This document shows, one piece after another, positions 42,692-53,187 of a DNA stretch of 64,000 nt. How positions within the stretch are numbered: position 1 is the stretch's first letter; each line of letters starts with the position of its first letter. The position numbers and the translations under genes are program-made. This DNA comes from Cupriavidus agavae (GTDB taxonomy: Bacteria; Pseudomonadota; Gammaproteobacteria; Burkholderiales; Burkholderiaceae), in contig NZ_SGXM01000001.1 of NCBI RefSeq assembly GCF_004217045.1, positions 1,798,001-1,862,000 of the forward strand, in the 5' to 3' direction. The notes under the pieces were generated by a model that made no database searches, was not told where the DNA came from, and saw only the letters and a program-made list of their open reading frames with translations.

Positions 42692-43696
42692 ATGACCTCT
42701 TCTCGCCGCCAATTCCTTGGCCAGCTTTCTGGCCTGGCTGCCATGGGCACCGTGGGCACGTCTGGCATCCTGGCCCCGGCATCCGCCTGGGCGCAGGACA
42801 AGTGGCCGAACAAGCCCATCCGCCTGGTAGTGCCCTACCCCGCCGGTGGTTCGTCCGACATCATTGCGCGCCTGATCAGCAAGCCGCTCGGCGAGGCCCT
42901 GGGCCAGGCCGTGGTGGTCGACAACAAGCCGGGCGCGAACGGCAATATCGGCGCGGCCATCGTTGCGCAGTCGGGCACCGACAACCACACGCTGCTGCTG
43001 TGCGACGTAGGCGCGCTGGCCATCAGCCCGTCGGTCTACACCAAGCTCACGTTCAATCCGGACAAGGACCTGAAGGCCGTAGGCATGCTGGCCTACTCGC
43101 CGCACCTGCTGGTCGTGCACCCGTCCGTGCCGGCCAACAACCTCAAGGAACTCGTGGCGCTGTCGCACAAGCAGCCGCTGAACTTCGCCGTGACCGCCAT
43201 CGGCAGCGCGCCGCACCTGGCCGGCGTGGCCGTGCAGCAGGCAACGCAGGCATCGTGGCAGTACGTGCCCTACAAGGGCGGCGCACAGGCGATTGCCGAT
43301 ACCGTGGGCGGCACCGCTCAAGTGCTGATGAACGGCATGCTGGCCACGCTGCCGCACGTGCAGTCGGGCAAGCTCAAGCTGCTGGCTGTCTCCAAGCGTA
43401 CGCGCATGGCGCTGGTCAGCCAGACGCCGACCATCGCCGAGAGCGGCGTGCCGAACTTCGAGTCGGGTACGTGGCAGGGCGTGATGGCACCGTCGGGCAT
43501 GCCCGATGCGCTGGTGCAGCGGATCAACACGGAACTGGTGCGCATCATCCGCACGCCGGAAATCCGCGCCAACCTGGCCGGCCAGGGCGCCGAAGTGGTC
43601 ACGATGAATCCGGCCGACACCGGCAAGTGGTTCACCGCAGAAGAAAAACGCTGGGCGCAAGTCGTCAAGGCGTCGGGGGTCAAGCTGGACGCCTGA
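42692..43696 (+). CDS. Bug/TctC-family periplasmic solute-binding protein with Tat-like signal
   Basis: This 334-residue Bug protein has a twin-arginine-like signal (SSRRQFLGQLSGLAAMG) cleaved near ASAWA-QD. The mature domain shows WPNKPIRLVVPYPAGGSSDI and DNKPGANGNIGAA, then YVPYKGGAQAIADTVGG. Most Bug proteins use the Sec route, so the SRRQFL motif hints at Tat export. The ligand is unknown. GGAG lies 8 bases before the chosen ATG; an in-frame ATG at 42665 would bury the signal peptide. Two matched operator-like sites lie upstream. Confidence 0.9.
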   Translation: MTSSRRQFLGQLSGLAAMGTVGTSGILAPASAWAQDKWPNKPIRLVVPYPAGGSSDIIARLISKPLGEALGQAVVVDNKPGANGNIGAAIVAQSGTDNHTLLLCDVGALAISPSVYTKLTFNPDKDLKAVGMLAYSPHLLVVHPSVPANNLKELVALSHKQPLNFAVTAIGSAPHLAGVAVQQATQASWQYVPYKGGAQAIADTVGGTAQVLMNGMLATLPHVQSGKLKLLAVSKRTRMALVSQTPTIAESGVPNFESGTWQGVMAPSGMPDALVQRINTELVRIIRTPEIRANLAGQGAEVVTMNPADTGKWFTAEEKRWAQVVKASGVKLDA

Positions 43697-43723
43697 CAGG
43701 CGGACTCTGGCGGCAAAAAGGAA

Positions 43724-43752
43724 GGGGCGCGAGATTCGCGCCCCTTTTTTTC
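43724..43752. terminator. Rho-independent terminator between the Bug and gamma-glutamyltransferase genes
   Basis: GGGGCGCGA (43724-43732) pairs with TCGCGCCCC (43736-43744) around a 3-base loop, followed by eight T residues. It separates two convergent genes; the T-run favours the plus-strand transcript. Confidence 0.88.
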
Positions 43753-43767
43753 ATTGCCGCGCGCCGG

Positions 43768-45678
43768 TCAGTCGCCCAGCGCCACGCCCTCGCGGCGCGG
43801 ATCGGCGCCGCCCGCCCAGACCTGCCTGCCGTCCACGGTCTTGCGCATCACCACCTGCGTACCGCTGGTCATCTCGATCTCGGCCACCTGATGGCCCTGC
43901 TGCTTGAGCGCCTCGACCAGACGCGGCGTGACCAGGCCACGCTCCACCTCGGTGGGCCCGTTGCGGCTGCCGAAATTGGCCATGCCAACGGCCTGCTGCA
44001 CGTCCATGTCCCAGTCAAGCAGCCCGACCAGCGCCTTCGATACATACTCGATGATCTGAGAGCCGCCCGGCGAGCCCAGCGCCGCCACGAGCTTGCCGCT
44101 CTGGCGGTCGAACACGAGCGTCGGCGCCATCGACGAACGCGGCCGCTTGCCCGGCTCTACCCGGTTCGCCACCGGCTTGCCGTTCTCGGTCGGCGTGAAC
44201 GAGAAATCGGTCATCTCGTTATTGAGCATGAAGCCGCGCACCATGATGTGCGAGCCGAAGTACGACTCGATCGTGGTGGTCATCGACAGCGCCCCGCCCC
44301 GGTTGTCCACGGCCACGATCTGCGACGTAGACACGCGCGGCGGCGAGCGGTCCGGCGCGAAGGCCACCTTCACGCCGGGCGGTGTGCCGGGCTGTGCACG
44401 GCCCATGCTCTTGTCGCTGATCAGCGCGGCGCGCTCGGCCAGATAGTTCGGGTTGACCATGGCCGCCACGTCCACCGGCACGAAATCGGCGTCGGCCACG
44501 TACAGCCCGCGATCGGCATAGGCCAGCCGGTCCGCCTCGGCAATGGCATGCACGGCCAGCGGGTTCGGTTCGAATTTCGACGGCAGGCTGATGGCGGTCG
44601 GCTTCAGGCTGGCCAGCGCATAGCGCGGGTCACGCTTCTCCAGCGCCTCCAGCGTGCCAAGGATCTGGGCAATCGCAATCCCGCCCGATGACGGCGGCGG
44701 CATGCCGCAGATCTTCCACTGGCGGTAGTCGGTGCAGACCGGCACGCGCACCTTGGCCTTGTAGCCCTTCAGGTCAGCCAGCGACAGGCTGCCGGGATTG
44801 GCATGGCCGTTGACCTTGGCCACGATCTCGCGCGCAATCGGCCCGTTGTAGAAAGCGTTCGGGCCGTGCCGGGCGATCTCGCGCAGCGTCTGCGCCAGTT
44901 GTGGATTTTTTACGATGGTGCCGACGGCCTTCGCCTTGCCCTGGCCGTCTAGGAAGTAGGCGGACATGTCTGGCGAGCCGCCCATGAACTTGTCGGCCGC
45001 CACCTGGGTGTAGAGCCGCTGCGACATCGGGAAGCCTTTCTCGGCCAGCCTGATCGCCGGCTGGAACAGCCGCGCCCATGGCAGCCGGCCGTGCTCGCGG
45101 TGCGCCATCTCCAGCGCGCGCAGCACGCCGGGCACACCTACCGAGCGTCCGCCGATCTGCCCTTCCGAAAATTCCATCGGCTTGCCGTCCGGGCGCATGA
45201 ACAGGTTCCCGGTCGCCCCGGCGGGCGCGGTCTCGCGGCCGTCATAGGCCTGCACGCGCTTGCCGTCCCAGTACATGATGAACGCCCCGCCGCCGATGCC
45301 GGTGGCCTGCGGCTCGACCAGCGTCAGCACGGCCTGCATGGCCACGGCCGCATCGATCGCCGAGCCGCCGGCGCGCAGGATCTCGCGCCCGGCTTCGGTC
45401 GCCAGCGGATTCGCCGCGGCGGCCATGTGCTTCTGCGCGATCGTGGTGGTCATGTCGGGCCGATAGCCCGACGACACTTCGGGAGCCGGCGGCATCGCCG
45501 CCGTGGCCGGCCGGGCGGTGCCGGCGGATGGCGCGGCCGGTGCCGTGGCACTCTTCTCCGCCGTGGTACCGCACGCCGCCAGCAGCACGGCCAGCGCCGC
45601 GGCCATGGCGCCGCGCCAGTGCAGGGAATCGGAAGGGTTCGACCGGGATACCCGGGATGCTGCCGCTGCGTCCGTCAT
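43768..45678 (-). CDS. ggt: Gamma-glutamyltransferase, lipoprotein form
   Basis: This 636-residue enzyme cleaves or transfers gamma-glutamyl groups, for example from glutathione in the periplasm. It starts with a lipoprotein signal (LLAAC, Cys36), then the large subunit (TGIGGGAFIMYWDGKRVQAY, DGRETAPAGAT). The self-cleavage site is at Thr451 (RVSTSQIVAVDN), where most family members have a TTH motif, and the small subunit follows (SMTTTIESYFGSHIMVRGFM, LNNEMTDFSF, GSPGGSQIIEYV). TSQ in place of TTH is an unusual variation but keeps the nucleophilic Thr. GGAG lies 7 bases before the ATG. Confidence 0.92.
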   Translation of the reverse strand: MTDAAAASRVSRSNPSDSLHWRGAMAAALAVLLAACGTTAEKSATAPAAPSAGTARPATAAMPPAPEVSSGYRPDMTTTIAQKHMAAAANPLATEAGREILRAGGSAIDAAVAMQAVLTLVEPQATGIGGGAFIMYWDGKRVQAYDGRETAPAGATGNLFMRPDGKPMEFSEGQIGGRSVGVPGVLRALEMAHREHGRLPWARLFQPAIRLAEKGFPMSQRLYTQVAADKFMGGSPDMSAYFLDGQGKAKAVGTIVKNPQLAQTLREIARHGPNAFYNGPIAREIVAKVNGHANPGSLSLADLKGYKAKVRVPVCTDYRQWKICGMPPPSSGGIAIAQILGTLEALEKRDPRYALASLKPTAISLPSKFEPNPLAVHAIAEADRLAYADRGLYVADADFVPVDVAAMVNPNYLAERAALISDKSMGRAQPGTPPGVKVAFAPDRSPPRVSTSQIVAVDNRGGALSMTTTIESYFGSHIMVRGFMLNNEMTDFSFTPTENGKPVANRVEPGKRPRSSMAPTLVFDRQSGKLVAALGSPGGSQIIEYVSKALVGLLDWDMDVQQAVGMANFGSRNGPTEVERGLVTPRLVEALKQQGHQVAEIEMTSGTQVVMRKTVDGRQVWAGGADPRREGVALGD

Positions 45679-45760
45679 GCCGTCACTCCATGGGGGGAAG
45701 GTTCGGCGATTGTAGCGGCGATCGGGGCCCTGAATATATGAGAACAGTCTGAAAAGGCGC

Positions 45761-45808
45761 TTCGGCCTGCTCGGCCGAATGCACGACGGGAGGCTCGCGC
45801 CTCCCGTC
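45761..45808. terminator. Tandem hairpins between the CAP-domain and gamma-glutamyltransferase genes
   Basis: GACGGGAGGC (45785-45794) pairs perfectly with 45799-45808 around TCGC, and TTCGGCC (45761-45767) with GGCCGAA (45773-45779). They follow the CAP-domain gene on the minus strand. No strong T-run is seen. Confidence 0.5.
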
Positions 45809-45839
45809 CGGACCCCGCTGGAACCGCCCGGCGGGCCGC

Positions 45840-47012
45840 TTACAGCGTGGTGAAGGACCAGTTCAGGTTGACGCCCTGCCCGTTCAGCGTGCCGCCGACC
45901 GTGACGTTGTAGCGCGTCTTGCCCGCCAGCGGCGCGCGCGGCGTGCAGATGGCCAGCCCGCGTGCGGCGCCCGACATGCCCGAGGTGCGGGCGTCCACCT
46001 TCTCGCACGGCACGTTGTTGCCCGAGGCATCGGTGATCGTGAAGGTATCGGCATTCAGCGCCAGCGCGGTGTTGACCGCCTGGACCGTGACCGGATAGCC
46101 CATGGTCTGCCCGGCGTAGGCCGGTGCCGGATTCGGGCTCTCGTTGTTGACCCAGCTGGTCGGCACATCGGCCTGGCCGTTCCAGGGGTAGGCCACCATC
46201 TGGTTGTCGGCGCCGCCCACGCTGCGGTCGGCGAGGTCGATGGTCTGGTAGTAGTACGCGGCCGTGCCGGAGCCGTTGGGGCCCACCGATTCGGCAAACC
46301 CGCTGCCGGCCGAGCCATAGCTGCCGAGCAGCGCGGCGCGGTGGAACGGCGCGTTGACCAGATCGATGACCAGCGCGTCCTTCGGCGCCATCGACAGGCT
46401 TGCGTTGGCCGCAGACGTCCAGCGATTGGCGCCGGCCACCACTTCGGCCGTGGCGTTGCTCGGGTACGCGGCCTGGATGCGGTCGTTGGGCGCGGCGCCG
46501 GTGTAGCCGGTCTTGCCCGCCTGCTCGTCGTGCGTCAGCGTCTGGTTGGCGAGCATGTAGGCCGTGTGGTTCTGCGCCGCGGTGTTCAGCGCATCGCGGG
46601 CGGTCAGCGGTGCCAGGCCCACCTGCTCGCGCCGGTAGTTGGCATAGCAAAGGCCCGCCGTGCGCGGCTCTTCGAGCGTGCGATAGCCGGAAACACCGGT
46701 ACCGCGCGCCGGCAACAGGCTCACGGCGCCGGTGACGGGCGCCGGGGCATTGCCCGTGACGGTGTAGCATGCCCGGTCGCCACCTGCCGGCAGCGAGGCC
46801 GCCGGGTTCGTGGCGGACTGCTGGGCGCTGGTGTTGCCCGCGCCCGGCGTACCGGAGGCAGCCGGTGCGCCGGCCGCGGCGGGGGTGGCCGAGCCGCCAT
46901 CGCCGCCGCCACAGGCAGCGAGTGTCAGCGCCGCGCACGCGGCGAGCGTGCCGGCCGCGAGCGGGTTGCGGTGGAAGAATGCGTGGCGCAAGCGCGAGTG
47001 TTTCCCTGGCAT
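45840..47012 (-). CDS. CAP (SCP/PR-1) domain lipoprotein
   Basis: This 390-residue protein has a lipoprotein signal (LAAC, Cys34) followed by a Gly/Ala/Pro/Ser linker. The CAP-domain region (about 115-290) includes YRREQVGLAPLTARDALNTA, AAQNHTAYMLANQTLTHDEQ (the conserved His-x-Glu pair) and NAPFHRAALL. A small Ig-like C-terminal domain ends in TRYNVTVGGTLNGQG and LNWSFTTL. Bacterial CAP proteins are surface-associated and of unknown function. It lies 161 bp upstream of the gamma-glutamyltransferase gene on the same strand, with hairpins between. Confidence 0.82.
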   Translation of the reverse strand: MPGKHSRLRHAFFHRNPLAAGTLAACAALTLAACGGGDGGSATPAAAGAPAASGTPGAGNTSAQQSATNPAASLPAGGDRACYTVTGNAPAPVTGAVSLLPARGTGVSGYRTLEEPRTAGLCYANYRREQVGLAPLTARDALNTAAQNHTAYMLANQTLTHDEQAGKTGYTGAAPNDRIQAAYPSNATAEVVAGANRWTSAANASLSMAPKDALVIDLVNAPFHRAALLGSYGSAGSGFAESVGPNGSGTAAYYYQTIDLADRSVGGADNQMVAYPWNGQADVPTSWVNNESPNPAPAYAGQTMGYPVTVQAVNTALALNADTFTITDASGNNVPCEKVDARTSGMSGAARGLAICTPRAPLAGKTRYNVTVGGTLNGQGVNLNWSFTTL

Positions 47013-47144
47013 GTGGATGCGGCCCGATGGCCCGATGGATTGGAATGGGGGAACTGCCCGCGAACCCGGTGCGAGGACCGGGTGGGACGCCAGGGCGCGG
47101 CAGCGCCTCGATGTGATGCGTCCTGGAGCAGAGGAACGGGGACG

Positions 47145-47164
47145 ATGGTAGGCATGCCCACCAT
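47145..47164. repeat. Near-palindrome centred on GGCATGCC upstream of the CAP-domain gene
   Basis: ATGGTAGGCATGCCCACCAT is symmetric at 18 of 20 positions. It lies about 135 bp upstream of the CAP-domain gene, in a 217-bp spacer with no other recognised signal. It could be an operator; nothing identifies the protein that would bind it. Confidence 0.3.
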
Positions 47165-47229
47165 GACCGTCCAGCTTCAGAACATTTTCTTACGGTGTGA
47201 TCCGAGCGCGGGGCACCCGGCGCGGGCCG

Positions 47230-48174
47230 TCAGCCCGGCGCGGACGCTGCCACGTCGGCCATGCCGGTGCCGAGCGACGCCATCACGGCCATCAACTGGT
47301 CGCGCAGCCAGCGGTTGGCGCCGTCGTTCTCCCCGCCGGCGTGCCAGTAGAGGTGCAGTTCGAGCGACGGCACCTTGAACGGCAGCGACAGCAGGCGGTT
47401 GGCGTACGGCTCGTTCGCAATGCGCGCGTAGCGCATCGGCAGGGTCGCCAGCAGGTCCGTACAGCTGACCACGCGGCAGGCGGCCGCATAGTGCTGGCAG
47501 CGCAGCCGCACACGCCGCGTCAGGCCCATGCGGTGCAATGCCTGGTCCTCCAGCCCCGCGCCGCGCCGCCGCGACGACACGTGCACGTGTTCGGCGGCCA
47601 GGTAGCGCTCCAGCGTCAGTTCCTTCATCACCAGCGGATGGTCGCGCCGGGCCAGTACCACCATGGGGTCGGCCATGAACGCGGTGTGGTGGATGGCCGG
47701 GGAGACCGGCAGCAGGATGTCGAGCGCGGCATCGAGGGTGCCGGCCAGCAGTTCCGACTCCATCTCGCGGCGGTCGAAGCGGATCGCGGCAATCTCGACA
47801 TGCGGGGCGATGGCCGTGACGCGCGCCATCAACGGCGGCAGCAGCGTGGATTCCAGCGCGTCGCGCATGCCGATGGTGAACCGGCGCGTGGTGTTGGCGG
47901 GATCGAAGTGGGGGGTGTCCTGCAGCGTGCGCGCGAACGATTGGAGCGCGGTGCGCACCTCCCCCGCCAGCGAGCGCGCCAGCGGCGTGGGCGCCATGCC
48001 CTGCCCGCGCCGCTCGAACAGCGGATCGTCGAACAGCGTGCGCAGCCGGCCCAGCGCGTGGCTCACGGCCGGCTGGGTCAGGTTGAGCTGCCGCGCGGCA
48101 GCGGTGATACTGCCCTCGCTGTAGATGGCGTTGAAAACCACGAAAAGATTGAGATCGATCCGGCTGAGCTGCAT
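47230..48174 (-). CDS. LysR-family transcriptional regulator
   Basis: This 314-residue regulator belongs to the NodD/LinR/PcpR-like branch, with N-terminal LSRIDLNLFVVFNAIYSEGS and the helix-turn-helix ITAAARQLNLTQPAVSHALG (residues 23-42). Its effector domain includes FTIGMRDALESTLLPPLMAR. It is divergent from the acyl-CoA dehydrogenase gene across a 192-bp region carrying two inverted repeats, so it probably controls that gene and itself. AGGAAAG precedes the ATG. Confidence 0.9.
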   Translation of the reverse strand: MQLSRIDLNLFVVFNAIYSEGSITAAARQLNLTQPAVSHALGRLRTLFDDPLFERRGQGMAPTPLARSLAGEVRTALQSFARTLQDTPHFDPANTTRRFTIGMRDALESTLLPPLMARVTAIAPHVEIAAIRFDRREMESELLAGTLDAALDILLPVSPAIHHTAFMADPMVVLARRDHPLVMKELTLERYLAAEHVHVSSRRRGAGLEDQALHRMGLTRRVRLRCQHYAAACRVVSCTDLLATLPMRYARIANEPYANRLLSLPFKVPSLELHLYWHAGGENDGANRWLRDQLMAVMASLGTGMADVAASAPG

Positions 48175-48227
48175 GGCACTTTCCTGGCACGGGAGCGTTG
48201 GCGCATTCTGGCATGAAAATGCAGCAC

Positions 48228-48262
48228 ATTGATACTGACCAATCCAGAAAATTCATTTTTCT
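48228..48262. promoter_or_regulatory. Inverted repeats (LysR box candidates) between LysR and acyl-CoA dehydrogenase
   Basis: ATTG (48228-48231) and CAAT (48240-48243) are spaced 8 bp. AGAAAA (48246-48251) and TTTTCT (48257-48262) are spaced 5 bp. Both lie in an AT-rich stretch about 55-140 bp from the divergent starts, as expected for LysR regulation. Confidence 0.45.
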
Positions 48263-48366
48263 AATTTCACTTCCTGGGCTAGAGTAGCCACGGTTGGCAC
48301 GGCGTGCCCGTCACAAACCCAGTCACCAACCCGGCCCGGTGCGGCACGGGTTACCGAGGAGACCCC

Positions 48367-49629
<1,263 letters not shown>

Positions 49630-49650
49630 TCTGGCAGGACGTACGGCAGA

Positions 49651-49684
49651 AAGGCCCGACGGCAGTCCGCGTCGGGCCTTTTTT
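49651..49684 (+). terminator. Rho-independent terminator after the acyl-CoA dehydrogenase
   Basis: AAGGCCCGACG (49651-49661) pairs with CGTCGGGCCTT (49670-49680) around an 8-base loop, followed by TTTT. Confidence 0.88.
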
Positions 49685-49764
49685 CGCTCGAACATGCGCT
49701 GCGAGCAGGGTTATTCCATTCATGCTTAAATGCCCCGGCCTAACCATCAGGGAGCACGTTGCAA

Positions 49765-50457
49765 ATGATCGACGTCTATTCGTGGGCCACCCCGAACGGC
49801 CACAAGGTTCACATCATGCTCGAGGAGTGCGGCCTCGCGTACAAGGTGCATCCGATCAACATCGGCGCCGGCGACCAGTTCGGTGACGAGTTCCTGCGCA
49901 TCAGCCCGAACAACAAGATTCCCGCGATCGTCGACAGCGACGGCCCCGACGGCGCGCCGATCTCGCTGTTCGAATCGGGCGCGATCCTGCTCTACCTGGC
50001 CGGCAAGACTGGCAAGTTCCTGCCCGGGGACGTGCGCGGCAAGTACGACGCGCTGCAGTGGCTGATGTTCCAGATGGGCGGCGTTGGTCCGATGCTGGGT
50101 CAGGCCCACCACTTCCGCATCTACGCACCCGAGAAGATCGAATACGCGGTCAACCGCTACACGAACGAAGCAAAGCGTCTGTACGGCGTGATCGACAAGC
50201 AGTTGGCCAGGCACGCCTGGCTGGCCGGCGACAGCTATTCGATCGCCGACATCGCCACGTTCCCGTGGCTGCGCAGCTGGAAGAACCAGGGCGTGGAACT
50301 GGAAGACTACCCGCACCTCAAGCGCTGGTTCGACGAGATCGCAGCGCGCCCGGCCGTGCAACGTGGCGTGGAGGTACTGGCCAAGGAGCGCCAGCCGCTG
50401 CAGACCGACAAGGAGCGCGAGTTCCTGTTCGGCGCCACGCAGTATCAGCGGCGCTGA
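49765..50457 (+). CDS. Glutathione S-transferase, YfcG/disulfide-bond oxidoreductase type
   Basis: This 230-residue GST starts MIDVYSWATPNGHKVHIMLE, the active-site region of YfcG-type enzymes that reduce disulfides with glutathione. The glutathione-binding SPNNKIPAIVD and LFESGAILLYLA follow, and the helical C-terminal domain has LAGDSYSIADIATFPWLRSW. A TTG two codons upstream is an alternative start; the ATG with GGGAG about 10 bases upstream is preferred. It lies downstream of the acyl-CoA dehydrogenase terminator, so it has its own promoter. Confidence 0.9.
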   Translation: MIDVYSWATPNGHKVHIMLEECGLAYKVHPINIGAGDQFGDEFLRISPNNKIPAIVDSDGPDGAPISLFESGAILLYLAGKTGKFLPGDVRGKYDALQWLMFQMGGVGPMLGQAHHFRIYAPEKIEYAVNRYTNEAKRLYGVIDKQLARHAWLAGDSYSIADIATFPWLRSWKNQGVELEDYPHLKRWFDEIAARPAVQRGVEVLAKERQPLQTDKEREFLFGATQYQRR

Positions 50458-50476
50458 AGCGCATCCCCCGAACGGG

Positions 50477-50983
50477 TCAGGCGGCCTGGTGCCAGGACGC
50501 CGGCTGGCGCGAGGGAGTGGGTTCCGGCAGGCGCATGCAGCAGAGCAGGCTGGCGCCGGGCAACAGCGCATCGACGCAGAAATCCTCGCCGGCGCCCGGC
50601 GCGAAACTCATGCCGGGCTGCAGCAGAATGGTGCGCGGCCCGTCGGGCATGGTGTCATCGCGCCACTGCAGGCACATGGCGCCGTGGTGGCAATGGGCCC
50701 AGTACAACCCGCGCGCCTGGAGTCGCAGCCCCCAGTCGGCCTCGCCGGGCTCGAGCGCGACAAATTCGCCCATGCCGGCCGCATCGGGATCGTGCATGCA
50801 CCGTTGCAGGGCGATGGTCCGCACGACAATGCTGTCGAGCACGGCCTGCACGACATACTCCCGGCCGGGCTGCGCGACGAACGCATCGCCGCTGGCGAGG
50901 ATCGCCAGCTCTGCTTCACCGTCGAGTACGCGTACGCCGCCATGCTGGCATGCCCACCATTGCGGACGCTCGGGATGCGGCAT
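50477..50983 (-). CDS. Hypothetical protein, possibly cupin-like
   Basis: This ORF of 168 residues (from the ATG at 50983) has strong G/C bias at third codon positions across its length, which supports real coding. The protein is rich in Trp, Cys and His (PQWWACQHGGVRVLDGEAEL, then ARGLYWAHCHHGAMCLQW) and its beta-strand-like pattern (GDAFVAQPGREYVVQAV, TILLQPGMSFAPGAGEDFCV) suggests a cupin-type sandwich, but I recognise no family. Upstream in-frame starts at 51058 (ATG) and 51100 (GTG) would add poorly biased sequence. It converges on the GST gene. Confidence 0.55.
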   Translation of the reverse strand: MPHPERPQWWACQHGGVRVLDGEAELAILASGDAFVAQPGREYVVQAVLDSIVVRTIALQRCMHDPDAAGMGEFVALEPGEADWGLRLQARGLYWAHCHHGAMCLQWRDDTMPDGPRTILLQPGMSFAPGAGEDFCVDALLPGASLLCCMRLPEPTPSRQPASWHQAA

Positions 50984-51427
50984 CCGATAGCGCGTGCACG
51001 CCGCCAATCGCGCGGTTTGGCGACATGTCCGAGCCGGGCCGTTGCCGGAATGACACATACGCGCGAAGTAGAGTCTGTTGTAAAAGGCGTGATTTCGCAC
51101 GGCAGTGCACCGCGCGCACGGGTGTCGGAGGGCGTGAAAATCTGCATGGCATTTCTACGAAACGGAGCATGGGACGCAGCAGGTCCCGACATGCGCAATG
51201 GACGGCGCGAGGCGGTTCTCCGCCCGACGACCCACTGCGCGACAGCCCCGTTTCGGCACGGTGCGCGGCACCGTCCGGTCAGCCTCCGATGCCGCACCCA
51301 TTGGCGGGCGCATCCCTTAAGATGCGGAACTGGCACCGATAGAACGACAAACTATAAGTTGTCGTTGCCTATAGGTCAAACCCTTAGGCTCGATCGATTA
51401 GCGACTTATTATCCACAAAGTAGCACT
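50984..51427. other. 444-bp spacer upstream of the XRE regulator
   Basis: No convincing gene is present. The right half is AT-richer than the surroundings and holds an inverted repeat AACGACAA/TTGTCGTT and the palindrome CCTATAGG, placed as operators for the XRE gene. Short out-of-frame ORFs here lack coding bias. Confidence 0.5.
51343..51375. promoter_or_regulatory. Inverted repeats upstream of the XRE gene (candidate autoregulatory operator)
   Basis: AACGACAA (51343-51350) and TTGTCGTT (51359-51366) form a perfect 8-bp inverted repeat, immediately followed by CCTATAGG (51368-51375). They lie 53-85 bp upstream of the XRE ATG. Confidence 0.45.
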
Positions 51428-51805
51428 ATGACAGCAGACCCACTCAAGCTGTTCGGACGCCATTTGACCTGGTTGCGCAAGCAGCGCGGCTGGTCGCAGG
51501 AGGCCCTGTCGCTGGAGAGCGGCCTGGCCAGATCGTACCTCAGCGGCATCGAGCGCGGCACGCGGAATGTTGCGCTATATAACATCTGTACCCTGGCAGA
51601 CACGCTCGGCGTTGCACCAAACGATATGCTTGACTTCGGCAAGCATGTTGCGCAAGACAGCACCGAGCCGGCCCGGTCGCCGTTCGACGCCGAGCAGTCT
51701 CCGTCGGTGCAGGCCACGCTGCGCTACATGTCCGAACTCAACGACGTGGATCGTGATGTCGTGGCCGGCGTGGCCCGCGCACTGGCGCGCCGCCACCCCC
51801 GGTAG
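51428..51805 (+). CDS. XRE-family transcriptional regulator
   Basis: This 125-residue protein has an N-terminal Cro/C1 helix-turn-helix: KLFGRHLTWLRKQRGWSQEA, then LSLESGLARSYLSGIERGTR and NVALYNICTLADTLGVAPND (residues 8-67). The C-terminal region is acidic and unrelated to known ligand domains. Its closest pattern is the stand-alone regulators common in Burkholderiales. The start at the ATG preceded by AT-rich sequence has only a weak ribosome site. It converges on ureG with 26 bp between, but nothing links it to urease control. Confidence 0.85.
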   Translation: MTADPLKLFGRHLTWLRKQRGWSQEALSLESGLARSYLSGIERGTRNVALYNICTLADTLGVAPNDMLDFGKHVAQDSTEPARSPFDAEQSPSVQATLRYMSELNDVDRDVVAGVARALARRHPR

Positions 51806-51831
51806 CGTAGCGGCACAGGTCCGGGCGCGCT

Positions 51832-52455
<624 letters not shown>

Positions 52456-52470
52456 GGTGGACTCGGAGGA

Positions 52471-53163
52471 TCAGGATCGGAACAGCCGGGAGTACTGCGT
52501 CTCGTGTCGTGCGGACAGCAGGCCCAGCATCGGGGAAAACGTGGAAAGCCGCGGTGGCTCGGTGGCGGCCCGGCGAAGCGCCTCGTCGACGGTTTCGCGC
52601 ACGGCGTCATGCAGCCCGAGCAGAATGCGCTGCCCGGCCACCTGGCCGAGGGGCACCGCCTTGATGGCGGCGGCCACCTGGTTCTCGGCCCAGTTGAAGG
52701 CGTAGGCCGCCAGCCCGTCGCGCTCGTCGATGCCCAGCGCCACGCAGGCGGCCGTGAATGCGGTGGGCAGGCAGAGCGGCGCCAGCCCGCCCAACGCCTC
52801 GCGCAGGGCGGCGTCGCCCCACGCCATCTGCCCGACGAGTTTGGCCAGCGACCAGCCCATCTGCTCGGTCTCGAGCCTCAGCTCCGACGTTTCGCGCGTA
52901 GCGTGGAACCACCCGTTCCACTTCGCCACGGACACGTGGTCGCCAGCCACCCAGGCACGGTGGAGCAGCAGCCAGACCGGCGCCTCGCACTGGGCCTGGA
53001 CGTGGACGAGGTTGTCATGAATCCAGCGGCATGCGCTATCGGCGTCCTTCACCAGTCCGCAATCGATAGCCGCCTCCAGCCCTTGCGAGTAGCTGAAGCC
53101 ACCGATCGGGAGGGCCGGGGAAGCGAGGTGAAGGAGGGAGATGAGTTGGGGCAGTGCGGTCAT
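52471..53163 (-). CDS. ureF: Urease accessory protein UreF
   Basis: UreF is the GTPase-regulating scaffold of the UreD-UreF-UreG complex. The 230-residue protein is all-helical, with [20 protein letters not shown] and [17 protein letters not shown] at the N-terminus and WRDA-like [20 protein letters not shown] in the middle; length is normal. GGAG lies about 9 bases upstream of the ATG. A 149-bp gap carrying palindromes separates it from ureE, the largest break in the ure part of the operon. Confidence 0.94.
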   Translation of the reverse strand: MTALPQLISLLHLASPALPIGGFSYSQGLEAAIDCGLVKDADSACRWIHDNLVHVQAQCEAPVWLLLHRAWVAGDHVSVAKWNGWFHATRETSELRLETEQMGWSLAKLVGQMAWGDAALREALGGLAPLCLPTAFTAACVALGIDERDGLAAYAFNWAENQVAAAIKAVPLGQVAGQRILLGLHDAVRETVDEALRRAATEPPRLSTFSPMLGLLSARHETQYSRLFRS

Positions 53164-53187
53164 TGGAACTGACTCCGCTTGATGCGC

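Noticed and set aside
45679-46938. N-terminal extension of the gamma-glutamyltransferase frame through the CAP-domain gene
   Set aside because: It overlaps another well-supported gene on the same strand in a different frame. The lipoprotein signal and GGAG site support a start at 45678.
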